A stretch of DNA of 64,000 bases from Leptodactylus fallax (lineage: Eukaryota; Chordata; Amphibia; Anura; Leptodactylidae): the NCBI GenBank assembly GCA_947044405.1, contig CAMRHE010000205.1:1922001-1986000 (forward strand), given 5' to 3'. Under the pieces are notes generated by a model. It searched no databases. It worked only from the letters and a program-made list of their open reading frames with translations, and had not been told where the DNA came from. Below, in pieces: positions 12,832 through 25,020 of this stretch. The translations under genes were made by a program, and so were the position numbers. Numbering within the stretch: the stretch's first letter is position 1; each line of letters begins with the position of its first letter.

Positions 12832-14402
12832 TTGTGCAAGTGTTCCCACTTGAAAAGATGAGAGAGGCCTGTAATTGACATCATAGGTAGACCTCAACTA
12901 TGAGAGACAAAATGAGAAAACAAATCCAGAAAATCACATTGTCTGATTTTTTTTTTTTTAAGAATTTATTTGCAAATTATGGTGGAAAATAAGTATTTGG
13001 TCAATAACAAAAGTTCATCTCAATACTTTGTTATATATCCTTTGTTGGCAATGACAGAGTTAAACGTTTTCTGTAAGTCTTCACAAGGTTGGCACAGACT
13101 GTTGCTGGTATGTTGGCTCGTTCCTCCATGCAGATCTCTAGAGCAGTGATGTTTTGGGCCGTCGCTGGACAACACGGACTTTCAACTCCCTCCAAAGGTT
13201 TTCTATGGGGTTGAGATCTGGAGACTGGCTAGGCCACTTCAGGACCTTGAAATTCTTCTTTCGAAGCCAATCCTTCATTGCCCTGGCGGTGTGCTTGGGA
13301 TCATTGTCATGCTGAAAGACCCAACCACGTTTCATCTTCAATGTCCTTGCTGATGGCAGGAGGTTTGCACTCAAAATCTCTCAATACATGGCCCCACTCA
13401 TTCTTTCATGTACACGGATCAGTCGTCCTAGTCCCTTTGCAGAGAAACAGCCCCAAAGCATGATGTTGCCACCCCCCTGCTTCACAGTAGGTATGGTGTT
13501 CTGTGGATGCAACTCAGCATTCACTCTCCTCCAAACACGACGAGGTGTGTTTCTACCATACAGTTCTACTTTGGTTTCATCTGACCATATGACATTCTCC
13601 CAATACTCTTCTGGAACATCCAGATGCTCTCTAACAAACTTCAAACGGGCCCAGATATGTCCTGGCTTAAGCAGGGGGACACGTCTGGCACTGCAGGATC
13701 TGAGTCCCTGGCGGCATAGTGTGTTACTGATGGTAGCCTTTGTTATTTTAGTTCCAGCTTTCTGCAGCTCGTTCACTAGGTCCCTCCGTGTGGTTCTGGG
13801 ATTTTTGCTCACCGTTCTTGTGATCATTTTGACCCCACGGGATGAGATCTTGCGTGGAGCACCTGATCGAGGGAGATTATCAGTGGTCTTGTATGTCTTC
13901 CATTTTCTAATTATTGCTCCCACAGTTGATTTCCTTACACCAAGCTGCTTGACTATTGCAGATTCAGTCTTCCCAGCCTGATGTAGGTCTAAAATTTTGT
14001 TTCTGGTGTCCTTCCACAGCTCTTTGGTCTTCACCATAGTGGAGTTTGGAGTGTGACTGTTTGAGGTTGTGGACAGGTGTCTTTTATACTGATAACAATA
14101 TCAAACAGGTGCCATTACTACAGGTAATGAGTGGAGGACAGAGGAGCCTCTTAAAGAAGAAGTTACAGGTCTGTGAGAGCCAGAAATCTTGCTTGTTTGT
14201 AGGTGACCAAATACTTATTTTCCACCATAATTTGCAAATAAATTCTTTAAAAATCAGACAATGTGATTTTCTGGATTTGTTTTCTCATTTTGTCTCTCAT
14301 AGTTGAGGTCTACCTATGATGACAATTACAGGCCTCTCTCATCTTTTTAAGTGGGAGAACTTGCACAATTGGTGGCTGACTAAATACTTTTTTCCCCCAC
14401 TG
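12832..14402 (-). mobile_element. Tc1/mariner transposon (DD34E type), decayed
   Basis: The right terminal repeat ends at 14402 with CCCCCACTG followed by TA. The sequence 'gagagaggcctgtaattg' and its neighbours occur in inverted orientation near 12855 and 14330, giving long terminal repeats. The left terminus is lost or diverged before 12832. The transposase gene lies on the minus strand inside. The element separates satellite arrays 2 and 3 and splits an unidentified coding-like sequence. Confidence 0.9.
13030..14037 (-). pseudogene. Tc1-like transposase pseudogene
   Basis: The product is a cut-and-paste transposase that binds terminal repeats and inserts at TA. It starts at 14037 with [13 protein letters not shown] and has an N-terminal helix-turn-helix region ([16 protein letters not shown]). 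The catalytic core shows [20 protein letters not shown] and [11 protein letters not shown], with 34 residues between the second D and the E (DD34E). It is broken at 13381-13383 by an in-frame TGA, probably a former CGA arginine codon. A second lesion at about 13158, a one-base loss in an A run, ends the frame early; the expected C-terminal sequence continues in another frame to about 13030. The usual family length is about 340 aa. It is not functional as it stands. Confidence 0.93.
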
Positions 14403-14404
14403 TA

Positions 14405-15340
14405 TGTTTCCCGTCTTTCTAGCCCTCCAGTAGCCGTTCCAGTTACTCGCTGCCCCCCCCCCCCCGCACACTCTTCTGGGGACCCCATCCATGCCCTAAT
14501 GTCCTTTTCCAGTATCAGAATTTCCCTCAGCTTCTCCACTTTTATAGAATTCCCAGCCTGTCCGAAGGGAAGCAGCACCTCTCCTTCTCCTGTGCAGCCA
14601 TTCTGCAGCAGTCCTCTGTTGGTCTGGTTGCCTACTTCCTGGCTTCCCCCTTTTTCCCTAGGGAGACTTCCTCCATGTCCTCCCGAGAAGAAGCATCCCT
14701 TGCCCCCACCCCCTATTTTATACATGCACCCGCTGTAATGAAAAGTTGCCATGTGGTCAACCTGAGCCCATTGCTCTCTCTGCCTTCCGCCTAAGCTAGC
14801 TCAGGACTTTCCTGACAACTCTCCAGCAGATCCTCCCCTGGACTGGGCAGCTTCCCTTACCCGGGCCATAGACAGTCTTGCCAGGATTAACTAGTTTGTG
14901 GTGGAAACTTTGGAACTGCTGCCTTCCCAGATTGCCACTCAGTCGGTGACTTCTAGGCCCCCTTCCCCTCACTCCCCTTTTAACTCCAGGAGCCTTACTT
15001 GCAAAAGGACCAGGAAATCTTTATACAGGTCATTGTCGTCCTCCCCTTCCGCTGGGTATTCCCTGGATAGGGTCACAGCTGGTGGCTCCACTCCAACAGG
15101 CATAACCTTGTCTTCCCTTGCGCGGCCTGTTTCTTCTGGGGGACACCTTTGACTCTGACTCGGAGCCTCAACTAGGCATATCTACAGTATATCCGCTGCT
15201 ACACAGTAGTTCATCTGTGCAGTCAGAGGTACCCTGTGTATCTCAGAGAACCCTGATACTACTTCTCAAGAGGACATCTCCATCCGCCACAGTCGCTGAC
15301 CTCCTCTGGTCTTTCCCAATCACGTGTTTGACCATATGAT
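14405..15340 (+). other. Unidentified C/T-rich coding-like sequence
   Basis: This region follows the Tc1 copy and ends where array 3 begins. A plus-strand frame at 14898-15152 is serine/arginine-rich (LTCKRTRKSLYRSLSSSPSA), reminiscent of retroelement nucleocapsid-like proteins. No conserved domain is visible and frames are short. It probably continues the sequence at 12365-12831. Confidence 0.25.
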
Positions 15341-15341
15341 A

Positions 15342-16540
15342 AATATGGTGCCCGAGTGAGGACCAAAGAATGGTGCCTGAGTGAAGACCAATAAGATGGT
15401 GCCAGAGTGAGGACCAAGAAAATGGTGCCAGAGTGAGGACCATAGGAATGATGCCCAACAAACACATGGCGCTTTTAAGAGGGCCGAACAAATGGTGCCT
15501 AAGTGAGGATCAATGAAATGAATAAAAAGAAATGTTGCCCGAGTGAGGACCAATAAAATGGTGCCCGAGTGAGGACCAATAAAGTGGTGCCTAAGTGAGG
15601 ACCATAGGCATGATGCCCAAGAAAGTCCTAAAATAGGTGGTGCCCTAGAGAGGCCAAAACAAATGAAGCCCTTAAATTGGTGAAACAAATGGAGCCTGTA
15701 TAAGGTTCAATAAAATGGTGCCTGAATGAGGACCAAGGAAATGGTGCCCGAATGAGGACCAAGGAAATGGTGCCCAAGTGAGGACCGATAAAATGGTGCC
15801 CGAGTGAGGACCATAGAAATGGTGCCCAAATGAGGACCAAAAAAATGGTGCCCGAATGAGGACCAAGGAAATGGTGCCCGAATGAGGAACATAGGAATGA
15901 TGCCCAACAAACACATGGAGCCTTTAAGAGGGCCAAACAAATGATGCCCAAGTGAGGATCAATAAAATGGTGCCCGAGTGAGAACCAATAAAATGGTGCC
16001 TGAATGATGACCATAGAATGGTGCTCGAGTGAAGACCAAGGAAATGGTGCCCTAGTGAGGACCAATAAAATGGTGCCCAAATGAGGAACATAGAAATGGT
16101 GCCTGAGTAAGGACCAAGAAAATAGTGCCCGAATGAGGACCAAGGAAATAGTGCCAGAGTGAGGACCATAGGAATGATGCCCAACAAACACATGGAGCCT
16201 TTGAGGACCAATAAAATGGTGCCCGAATGAGGACCAAGAAACTAGTGCCCGAGTGAGAACCAAGGAAATGGTACTCGCGTGAGGTCCATAGAATGGTGAC
16301 AGAGTGAGGACCATAGGGTGATGCCCAACAGACACATGGAGCCTTTAAGAGGGCAAAAGAAATGGTGCCCAAGTGAGGATCAATAAAATAAAAAGAAATT
16401 GTGCTGTATCAAGGTCAATACAAATTAAGCCGTAGACAGGCAAAAGACATATCAAAGTCTTTAAGTTGTCAAGTAAATGATAGTGACTCAGAGGCCAAAA
16501 TAAGAGGATGCCCTAGAGAGGCCAAAAAGAGCTAAAAAAG
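15342..16540. repeat. 26-bp minisatellite array 3, degenerate
   Basis: The same 26-bp unit as array 2 is present with many variants (GGTGCCCGAATGAGGACCAA, GGTGCCAGAGTGAGGACC). A spacer phrase 'gatgcccaacaaacacatgg' recurs at about 15450, 15900, 16175 and 16320. The array runs directly into duplicated segment B. The minus strand is again open in several frames because of the repeat. Confidence 0.93.
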
Positions 16541-19500
16541 GTTTGTTCGCAGAAAAATGTTTTTAGCAACTGCTGGGTGTGCTGTAAATGAAGAATATAA
16601 TAAATTCTCACTTTCCCTGGGCTACATCCTCTGCTCACCATCTGGATAACTGGTCACAGTAGCAGAATCCTAGATGGATCAGTGATATGCTTACACAGGA
16701 CCCTGGTGCGGCCAATTACAGATCTTGAAGATATCATCTGTGAGACCAATGGTTGACCACAGAGGTCACGTGCTTAGACAGCATATGACCGGTTATCCAG
16801 GAAGTGATGCAGCCTAATAGGGACTGGAGTGGAAGAGGTTGAGAGTTGACTTATTTTACTGTACCCCCAGCAGTCTCTACATTTTTTTTTTTTTTTTAGC
16901 AGATGATTCCTTTAAACCTTTAAGAATACAGTCTTGAGTACGCATAAACTTTTTTTTCCCATTTTTTTTCCACCCCATTCTGGGATCCAGAACTTTCCAA
17001 TTTTCCATTAACATGGTCACATGAGTGGTTGTTTTTGCTAATAGAACCTTTTTGGAGCACACATATTTTACATTTAATACCTTTTTTTCTATACTTTTTA
17101 CTATTATTTATAAAAAGTGTAAATTGTAAATTACGCTTCAGTGGGTAAAGTCAGATGGTACATGAGGTCATGAGAAACCAAGTCAGGTACTGGCACAGGT
17201 AACGTTTGTCAAGTCGTCTTGTTACGTTTATGATAAGCAATGACTGACATACAGTCATGCCATGGAGTTTAGGAGGGGTTAGTTTTGGATATCTCCCTTT
17301 TTTCAGTCTTCTCTCTTCCCCTTCCTATGTGGATACATATATATAATTTATATGCTGTTGTGACAAAAGCAAAATATAAGGAACAACGCACAAGGTGCTT
17401 GACAGTTGGCATGAGGTGTTTGTGCTGATTTGCTGTCTCTGCTTTTCACCAAATGTGGCGCTGAGCACTATAGCCAAACGTTATGGTCAAACGTCTGCAC
17501 TTTGGTCTCTTTTCTCCCTTGCATTGTGTTAACACACATCTGAATGCTCCAGACAAGCAAACTGCTAAAACTTCTGCTTTTATAGAAATAATCACACTTG
17601 TTGATGATCAGTTAATCAAGGGCATTTGATTTGCAGCACCCAGCTTCCTACTTATCCCCTTAAAGTGGTTGTCCAGGAATTTGGTATTTATGGTCTATGT
17701 TTAACCCCCCCATACAGATCAGCTGTAGCGGGTCGCTACTGGCACTCATACTATACAACACAGGCAGAGAAGTAACTAGCAAGAGCTGGGGTCCCATAGC
17801 AAACTTTTGACTTGGGGCCTTGCCACCCCCACAGCGCACCCTTTCCTGGCACCCTCAAGGTATAACGTCCCATTTGCACACACTATAATGTCTCAAAGTG
17901 GCCTCCAGACAGTATAATATCCTATAGCGGCCCCTAAACATAGTATAATGGCCCCTGCACTTAGTAAAGTGTCCCATAGCGGCCCCTTCTCACCCCTCCC
18001 TGGGGTTTTCAGCCCTCTCCAATGATGTCTTCAGTGACATCCTTGTAAGGCAGAAGGGGAAGCAGAGGTGGCCGTTAGCAGAAACGAGAATTGGTAAGAT
18101 AATGGGGTGCGTTACCTGCTGGTAAAAAAAACAAAAAAAAACAAACAAAGCAGCAGGGACTATTATGACGGTAATTACTGTGCCCTGTTTAGTGGTCAGG
18201 CACTGGTATTGCAGCTCAGCTACATAGTTGCAAAGTAGATGAGTTCGGATGACAAAAACAGGTCCAGCAAGTCCAACCTATTAGCCTACAGTGTTAATCC
18301 AGATTAATGCAAAAAAGAAAAAAAAAACCATGAGGCTGATGCCATGTAAAATATTTCTTTTTCCACTCCAAATCCAGCATTCAGTATAAAACCCTGGATC
18401 AGCTTGTGTTTACCAAAATCTAAAACCCATCACCCGTAATATTTTCCATTGAAGAAAGTCATCCAAGCCTTTTTCCAACTTGCACCGTGTAGCCACCATC
18501 ACCACATCCTGTGGCAGTGAGCTCCATAGCCTTCCTCTAGACATAGAGAATGTCTCATTGTCACTGTCACAGCCTAGGAGTAGATAGATCATTAGAAAGG
18601 TCTTTGTGCTGCCTTTTCATGGATTTGTACATTGTGATTAAATCTCCCCATAGCTGTCTTTTTTTCTAAACTGAATAACCCGAAATTTGTTAAAGGGAAT
18701 ATATCAGGGCAATTTGGGACACTAAACCACCCACACGTCCATATGGACCTGGGGTTTAGTGTCCCAAATCACCCTGTTATAGCGCAATCTATGGCCGCAT
18801 TAAAAATAAAAAAGCTTTATACTCATCCTGCCGCTGTACTCCCCGCGCCTGCGCAGTTCTTCAATGAAGCCAGAGGAGTACACCGCGGCTTCAGTGCGCA
18901 TGCCCCGCAATTACATAGTGAAGCCGGAGTGTCCATCTTTGGCTTCACTGGAGAACAGCGCAGGCATCGGGACGTGTGCCAACGAAGAATCTCACCAAAC
19001 AGTGTTGATCAGACCCTTCTCTAGGTAAGAATAAAGGTTTTATATTTTTAATGCGCCTGCGGTTTGCATTACAACAGGTCTATAAGGACCTGTGGGTGGT
19101 TTAGTGTCCCAGATTTACCTCACAGATTCCCTTTAATCTGTTTGTTAATCTACCATTGACTTTAAAGTATTCCCTCTTTTAATTCTATGGTTTTACATAT
19201 ACCATTGACTTCAGTGGGAGATGAGCTGCAGTACCAGCACCTGGCCACTACATAGGGCACAGAGCAGCTATACGGGGCTGCTTCTGGCACCTGCACTATA
19301 CACAACACATGGTCCTGTATAGCTGATCCCCACCCATAAAATATTTATGGCCTATCCTAAATACCAATTTACTGAACAACCCCTTTCATTCCTATGGAAG
19401 CAGTAAGGGTGTACTTAATATTCACACAGTAATTCTACATTTTTACCTAGTTTTTGTTAAGCAAAAACAATGAAATAAATAATGTTCATCTGATTGTAGT

Positions 19501-21051
19501 AATAGTGTATTATATGGTAGTTGGAGAGCTGCACTTGAGAACGGGGAGTGGCAGTGCCAGTCTTTGCTATATGGGAGTAGCAGAGCCGATTTTGGAGAGT
19601 AGCACAGCCATGAGCAGGCCCCTGATGAAGCCAAGAGACTCCTTTAGAAGACCATAGAAGCAGCGACCAAAGCAGGCTTTGGATTGGACCCGGAGAAACC
19701 AGGATCAGTGACCAAGAAAAGGCCTTGGATGGAACCTGTAAAAACTAGGATGAGCGACCTAGAGAGGGCCTTGGGCAGAACCAGAAAAAAATAGGAATCA
19801 GCGAAAAAGAGAAGGCTTTGGGCAGAACAGGGAGACACTAGGGATAGCAATCGGGGACAGGCCTTGGACTCCAAAACCAGAGATGCCAGGAACAGGTTTC
19901 AGGAACGGGACATGGTCATATTACAGGATGGAGGTCATAGTAGCAAAGCTGCAGTGTAGTAACTATAATAGGACTGTAGTGAAGACACAAACATAGCCAA
20001 GCGTCAACACCAGGAGAACCACTCAGGTACCAAATGCAGTAACCAAGGCTCAAGACAGAAGAGTTATCACACACTGCCATTAGTCAACTAGTACCACAAT
20101 GCTCAGGAACAACTTGAAACAGGCCAATTAGGACGAAACTTAGAACAAGGTGGCTTGAGGTAAGAATCCACAGTGATTGGGCAGGTCCTTCAGGAATACA
20201 AAAAAGAGATCACCAATCCTCAGTCACTGCTTATTACAGCAGAAAAGCTTTTAATAGCAGACTTCATCATAAGCCTCCAATGGAGAGCATACTGTTGCAT
20301 AGAGCCGAATCCATGGCAAACTCTGCTTCGAATCTTGCCTTGGATTCCGAATATACGGCGAAAAAGGAAGAGTAATGTTTAGCTCCTGTAGTAGGGTGAG
20401 GTCATATAATGGAGCCTGACTGAAGAACATGTGATAACAGCAGAAGACAGGAAACTAGAGGAGTCTTCACATGGATATTCTGAAGGGACAAGATTTTCCA
20501 GAAGGACAGATTCCTCAGAGGAGCGGAACAAACCCACCTGCATACTTAAATCAAAAACAAGTGGCTTCGCTGGAGGAGACACTATTTATTTAGGGTCCTC
20601 ATACTGAAGCAGAAATCTTCCTGGCAAGACTTTTGGGGTCCCCAACTGCTGTGGAGCATGAAGACAAGGAGCAGGTGTTTTACCATAGTTTATGGACAAC
20701 TGGCAAAATGGTAGGAACAGTGCTGGACTTTGCAACGGGAGTAGCAGCAAGTAGCAGACCTTGGTTGGAACCAGGCCACAAGGAGCATCAGCAAGGAGAA
20801 GCCTTGGACAGAACTGAAGACACCAAAAGCAAATAACCAGGGCAAGTCCTCAGACTTGGAACCAGGCGCAGGGTTAGGGGCAGGCTTAGAACAGATTTGG
20901 TACTAATATCTTGAGGCAACAGTCCAGAAGGAGCAGATTAGGGATGGCATAAACACCTGGGCAAATCCCGGGGCTCCCAGCTTCTGCCCCACATGACTCA
21001 GTGTTCAGTTCTTCTCTAAGTTGCTGGCAGTTTTAATTGCAGCCAGGATGT
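16541..21051 (+). repeat. Segmental duplication copy B
   Basis: This copy is colinear with copy A (2661-8752). It lacks A's L1-type and hAT-like insertions and carries its own TTAA element at 18690-19136. Shared landmarks include 'ggataactggtcacagtagc' (about 16645), 'tgcttttcaccaaatgtggc' (about 17440) and 'tgcagccaggatgt' (about 21040). No gene is recognised within it. Confidence 0.85.
18690..19136. mobile_element. TTAA-flanked MITE (piggyBac-like target)
   Basis: Terminal inverted repeats of about 45 bp (TTAAAGGGAATNTNTNAGG, and inside it GGGACACTAAACCACCCAC) are flanked by TTAA at 18690-18693 and 19133-19136. Copy A at about 6700 has the uninterrupted site 'aaatttgttaatctg', so insertion duplicated TTAA exactly. 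It has no coding capacity. TTAA targeting is typical of piggyBac-type transposition; mobilisation by such a transposase is inferred. Confidence 0.85.
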
Positions 21052-21421
21052 CATTTTTTGGTTGTATGTGCGGTTTTGAGGGCTAAAACATTTTTGTTAT
21101 TTTGGTTATTCAACTAATGTCTGCGTCTTTTTTCGATGACACATAGGGCTTTATTTTTATGTTTTAATTTTTGTATGTTTTTGAAAAAAAAAAGTTATAT
21201 CCAGGAAAATATAAACAAAAGAGGAGGGAAAACATGTCTGTTTTTTAAAACTTTTCATTTTGTTTTTATTTAATAGCTGAAAGTGCTACTATAAAACTTT
21301 TTAAAATAGTGTTTCCTCTCCGTTACGGTAATTTTTGTTTTGTATGGTGTCGTTGGAGTTGGGGCTAGAACCTGTAATAAGGGGGTGTTTTTGACGTATT
21401 TTATTTTTTTAATTTTCTATG

Positions 21422-21475
<54 letters not shown>

Positions 21476-21780
21476 GTCCCCATAAGGTCATAGTAGACCT
21501 TTGGGGACATCTGATCACTGTTTCTTTTGTGGGAGGCTGATTTCCCCTGTAACTGGGGCTGGTACATTTAGCCCCAATTGAAGAATGAATACAGCCTCTT
21601 GCACATTACTATAGAGCTGATCTGGGTCCTATAGGACCCAGAGCAGCTCTAACACATGATCCTGGCGGATCACTTTCCCGCCGGGTCAGAGGGCAACAGG
21701 CATCATGGCGGTTCACTGAGAGCTTCTTTGGTGGCTCTCTTCCCTAGGGATCTCCCAGGATCCTGACTTTTCTCTAATCT
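21052..21780. other. Gene-free spacer
   Basis: AT-rich sequence follows the end of copy B. It contains the (TA)n tract annotated separately. No gene is recognised. Confidence 0.5.
21425..21472. repeat. (TA)n microsatellite
   Basis: An uninterrupted alternating TA tract of about 48 bp. Confidence 0.97.
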
Positions 21781-22515
21781 GGTCTGGAGAGGGACTCGGT
21801 CTTTTTTCTCTTAAAGGATGGGTGTCTGCTTCTTCTATTCTTTTTTTAGAAGACCCTGGCCTCAGGTGAAAACTTTACTGCGCTCCTTCCTACCATCCTC
21901 CCGTGGGATCTCAAGCTAGTCCTGGAGGTGCTTCAGACTCCCCCCTTTGTGCCTTTGCGCGAGACCTCTCATCGCTTTTTGTCCTGAAGGTTGCTTTCTT
22001 GGTGGCCGTTACTTCCATCCGCAGGGTCTTGGAACTGGCTGTCCTGTCCTGGAAGCCTCCTTTTCTTGTTCTCCACAAGGACAATGTTGTCCTTTGTCTG
22101 CCACCGTCTTTCCTGCCTTAAGATGGTTTCTTCTTTCCACATTAATAAGGACATCGTCTTACCATCTTTCTGCAATCCGGGTCTTTTTTCTCTCTCACGG
22201 ACCCCTTCCGTCGTTCGGACTCTTTATTTGTTCTCACTTGGGGCCCTAGCAAAGGCCTGGTGCTTCCAAGGCTTCCATCTCCAGGTGGATTCGGTCTGCT
22301 ATCAGGGAGGCTGCTTCCTCTCTGCATGACTGCTCATTCCACGAGAGCTGTCTGAGCTTCCTGGGCTGTTCGGCATCAGGCTTCCGCGTCACAGGTCTGC
22401 ATGGCTGCCATCTGGGCCTTTGTCCACACTTTTACTAAGTTCTACCAGATCCATTCTGTGGCCTCTGCCGATGCCAGCTTTGGTCGTAAAGTTCTGCAAG
22501 TGGCTATGTGCTAGG
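21781..22515 (+). pseudogene. DIRS-like tyrosine recombinase remnant
   Basis: The intact protein would be the tyrosine recombinase that integrates DIRS-type retrotransposons. In one plus-strand frame I see LKVAFLVAVTSIRRVLEL (about 21985-22040), an H-x-x-R motif HSTRAV (22335 onward), and CMAAIWAFVHTFTKFYQ with the candidate catalytic tyrosine codon at 22443-22445, followed by DASFGRKVLQ. The phrase SISRWIRSAI appears in another frame at about 22270, so frameshifts are present. An in-frame TGA follows HSTRAV at 22353-22355. Only the 3' part is preserved, with no RT or RNase H nearby. It is an inactive fragment; the family assignment rests on motif pattern and spacing. Confidence 0.7.
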
Positions 22516-22889
22516 TTGTTTGAATGGCTGTGCAATTCCCACCCTCTGAGACTGCTTTAGGACATCCCATGGTGCTGTGTTTCCCAATTAAATAAGTAAA
22601 AAATCCTTTTCTTGTAGTCATTGGGGGACACAGGTCCCACCCTTTTTTTTTTTTTTTCTTGTTGTTCCTGCCCTGTTCTATATTGGCTCATTCACGGGTT
22701 CAGGACATATTGGTGGTTGTTGGTTCCGTGTTCTACGTTCTTTTTTTTTTTTCTTGTTTTATTTGTCTCTTTCCTACTGCTGCAGTACAAACTGGCTAGC
22801 ATAGTTTCTCTGGAGAGGCTATAACCCAGAATGAATGTGTCCCCAATGAATACAGCAAGAAAAGGATTTTGTAGGAGTACAAATATCCA
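22516..22889 (+). other. Short spacer after the recombinase remnant
   Basis: This contains 'ttgggggacacaggtcccac' and two long T runs, and ends 'agaaaaggatttt'. It may be the 3' untranslated/terminal part of the DIRS-like element, since it contains a phrase ('aaaatccttttcttgtag') found inverted near 22855 ('agaaaaggattttgtagg'). Confidence 0.35.
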
Positions 22890-25020
22890 TTTTTTTTATA
22901 GTACCATAAGCAGTTTCTAACCTTTTTTGTTTCAGTGGACAACCTTTTTAAACCCTTAAGATTGCAGCAATATTATCCCCCCTCCCATTCTGAGATCTAG
23001 AACTTTTTACTTTATCATTATCTTAGCTAAATGAGTAATTGTTTTCTGCTGGGCTAGTTGATTGAGTTTAGTAGGACCATTTTGGGGCACATATATCGTT
23101 GCATAACTTTTTTTTTTTTTTTTTATATACTGATAGACATATAATTCTAAAAACTGTATATTATAAGTTACACTTCAGTAAAGTCAATGCTACTTTATTC
23201 TGACAAAACATGAGGTCTTTAGGTAAGAGGTCAGATATCAGCACAGGTAATGTTTATCAAGTAGAATATTTGGTCCTCCACAATTGGATATGTGGAAAAG
23301 TTATGCAAATCCATCTGTAATGTTGGAGAAACTAATTCACATATGTAAAAAAAACATGAGAAAAACTAATTGTTGGATTATTTGCAAATATGTAATTCTC
23401 TTGATGAGTGGCGTGATATAATGGAGTTTAGGAGGTGATGAGGAACAAGGTTATTTTTGTCTGTTTCAGACCAGCAAACTGCCAATACCTCTGTTTCTAA
23501 AGATCAATTAATAAAGGGCATTTGATTAGCAGCACCTGGCTGTTAATTACTCTTAATGGTGTTGTCCAAAACTTTGGTATTTATGGTCCAGATCGGGGGT
23601 GGGGGGGTGTAACAGAACCTGGAGAAACTAGGAGCAGTGACTAAGAGAAGGCCTTGGATGGAACCAGGAGACAACAAGAGCAGTGATCAGAGGCAGTCCT
23701 CAATGCCATGAGCAGGATTCAGGAGCAGGCTGTGGTCACGTTTACAGGTTCAATGTCATAGTAGCAAAGTAGTGGAAGAGTGAAGAAATCAGGCGATACC
23801 TTTTAGAGGCTAACTGAGTATATTTATAAGTAAGCTTTCAAGAGTACTGGCTCTCTTCTTCAGACATGGTGTTATACAAGAACTGAAAATTCACAGATTA
23901 TTTATACTCTATACACATGATCTTCAAAGGATTTTAGAGTCCTTAAAAAAACCCAAAACAAAATGAAATCTAAGTAGAGAAGTTATTTACAACAGGTCAA
24001 AAAACAATCTGGAAAGTTGTGGTGCGTGACAGAGGGATCTGTTATCTGTTTGCTATCAGGTGGTGATCTGTGACCCTCACATAGTAGCAAAGTAGCAGTG
24101 TTGTCACTGCAATGGGACTGTTATTAAGACACAAAGCTAACCAGGGATGAACACCAGGAGAACAGTTGAAGAATCAAATACACGAACCAAGGATTAAAAC
24201 AGGAGTCATCACTCGCAACACTCAGGAACAACTTAAAACAGGCCAACTCTGAGGAGCAGAACAAGTGCATCTGAACAGTCACATCAAATGCAAGTGGGAG
24301 TAGACAAAACTTGGCAAAAAGATTTACTTTCAGCAGGATATTCCAGAGAAGAATCAGAGACAACAGTGGACAAGTCCATCACTATAGAACCATCGGGAAT
24401 AGGCAAAACAAGAGAAACAGACAAGGATGTGGCAATACAGGAGCATCAGAGCTGGAAATGGCCACTCAAGAATAGTGGGGTTGGACCTGGCAACACAGGA
24501 GTAGGCCTCAGATGGAACCAGGGGATGGGACTTAAATGCCCCAAATTTTACCAGAGAATAGTGACCAGGAATAGGCGTTGGGCAGAACCTGGAGACACTA
24601 GGAGCGGCGACCAGGAAAAAGACTTGGGTGGAAGTAGTAGATACCAGGAGCCATGACCAGGAGAAGGGCTTGAATCGAGGCAAGAGATCCCAGGAGTAAC
24701 GATCAGGAGAAGGCCTTGGATTATACACAGAGTAGCCACCAAGAGAAGGTCTTGGATGGAAGCAGGAGATACCAGGAGCCACAAGTAGAGAAGATCTTAG
24801 ACATTAAAGCAGAAAATGCCAGAAATGATGTTCAGGAGCTGGCCCAGGTCAGAACCAAGAGATGCCAAGAGCAGCTTCTTTGAAAAAGCCATATGACTTC
24901 AGAGGATGGTGAAGGCAGGAACATTGTCAGATGAAGCCAGATATCAAAACCAGAAGCAGAACTACATGTACCAGGAACCTTGATGAAGATCAGACTGCTG
25001 ACAACATTGTAATTGACAGG
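22890..25020 (+). repeat. Segmental duplication copy C (diverged)
   Basis: It is colinear with A (about 3130-8500) and B but much more diverged. Shared stretches include 'attctgagatctagaac', 'aagggcatttgattagcagc' and 'gaacaccaggagaacagtt'. It contains a retroposed insertion (23773-24080). From about 24480 to 24860 it consists of degenerate repeats of roughly 46 bp built on 'gaccaggagaaggccttgga'. No gene is recognised. Confidence 0.7.
23773..24080. mobile_element. Retroposed element, possibly Penelope-like
   Basis: A 308-bp insertion in copy C is bounded by a 15-bp duplication ATAGTAGCAAAGTAG (23758-23772 and 24081-24095). One edge begins 'tggaagagtgaagaaatcag', the same arm that forms the palindrome at 5546-5653. 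On the minus strand it contains CTGAAGAAGAGAGCCAGTAC followed by TCTTGAAAGC. This loosely resembles a hammerhead core (CTGANGA, short stem, GAAA), a feature reported for Penelope-like elements. No coding sequence is present and the family is a tentative inference. Confidence 0.5.

Noticed and set aside
21340..21540. Frame with an alternating Y-I run
   Set aside because: Translation of the (TA)n microsatellite.
23773..24080. Confident hammerhead ribozyme call
   Set aside because: The core reads CTGAAGA instead of CTGATGA, and I could not define stems I and III by eye; kept only as a tentative remark.
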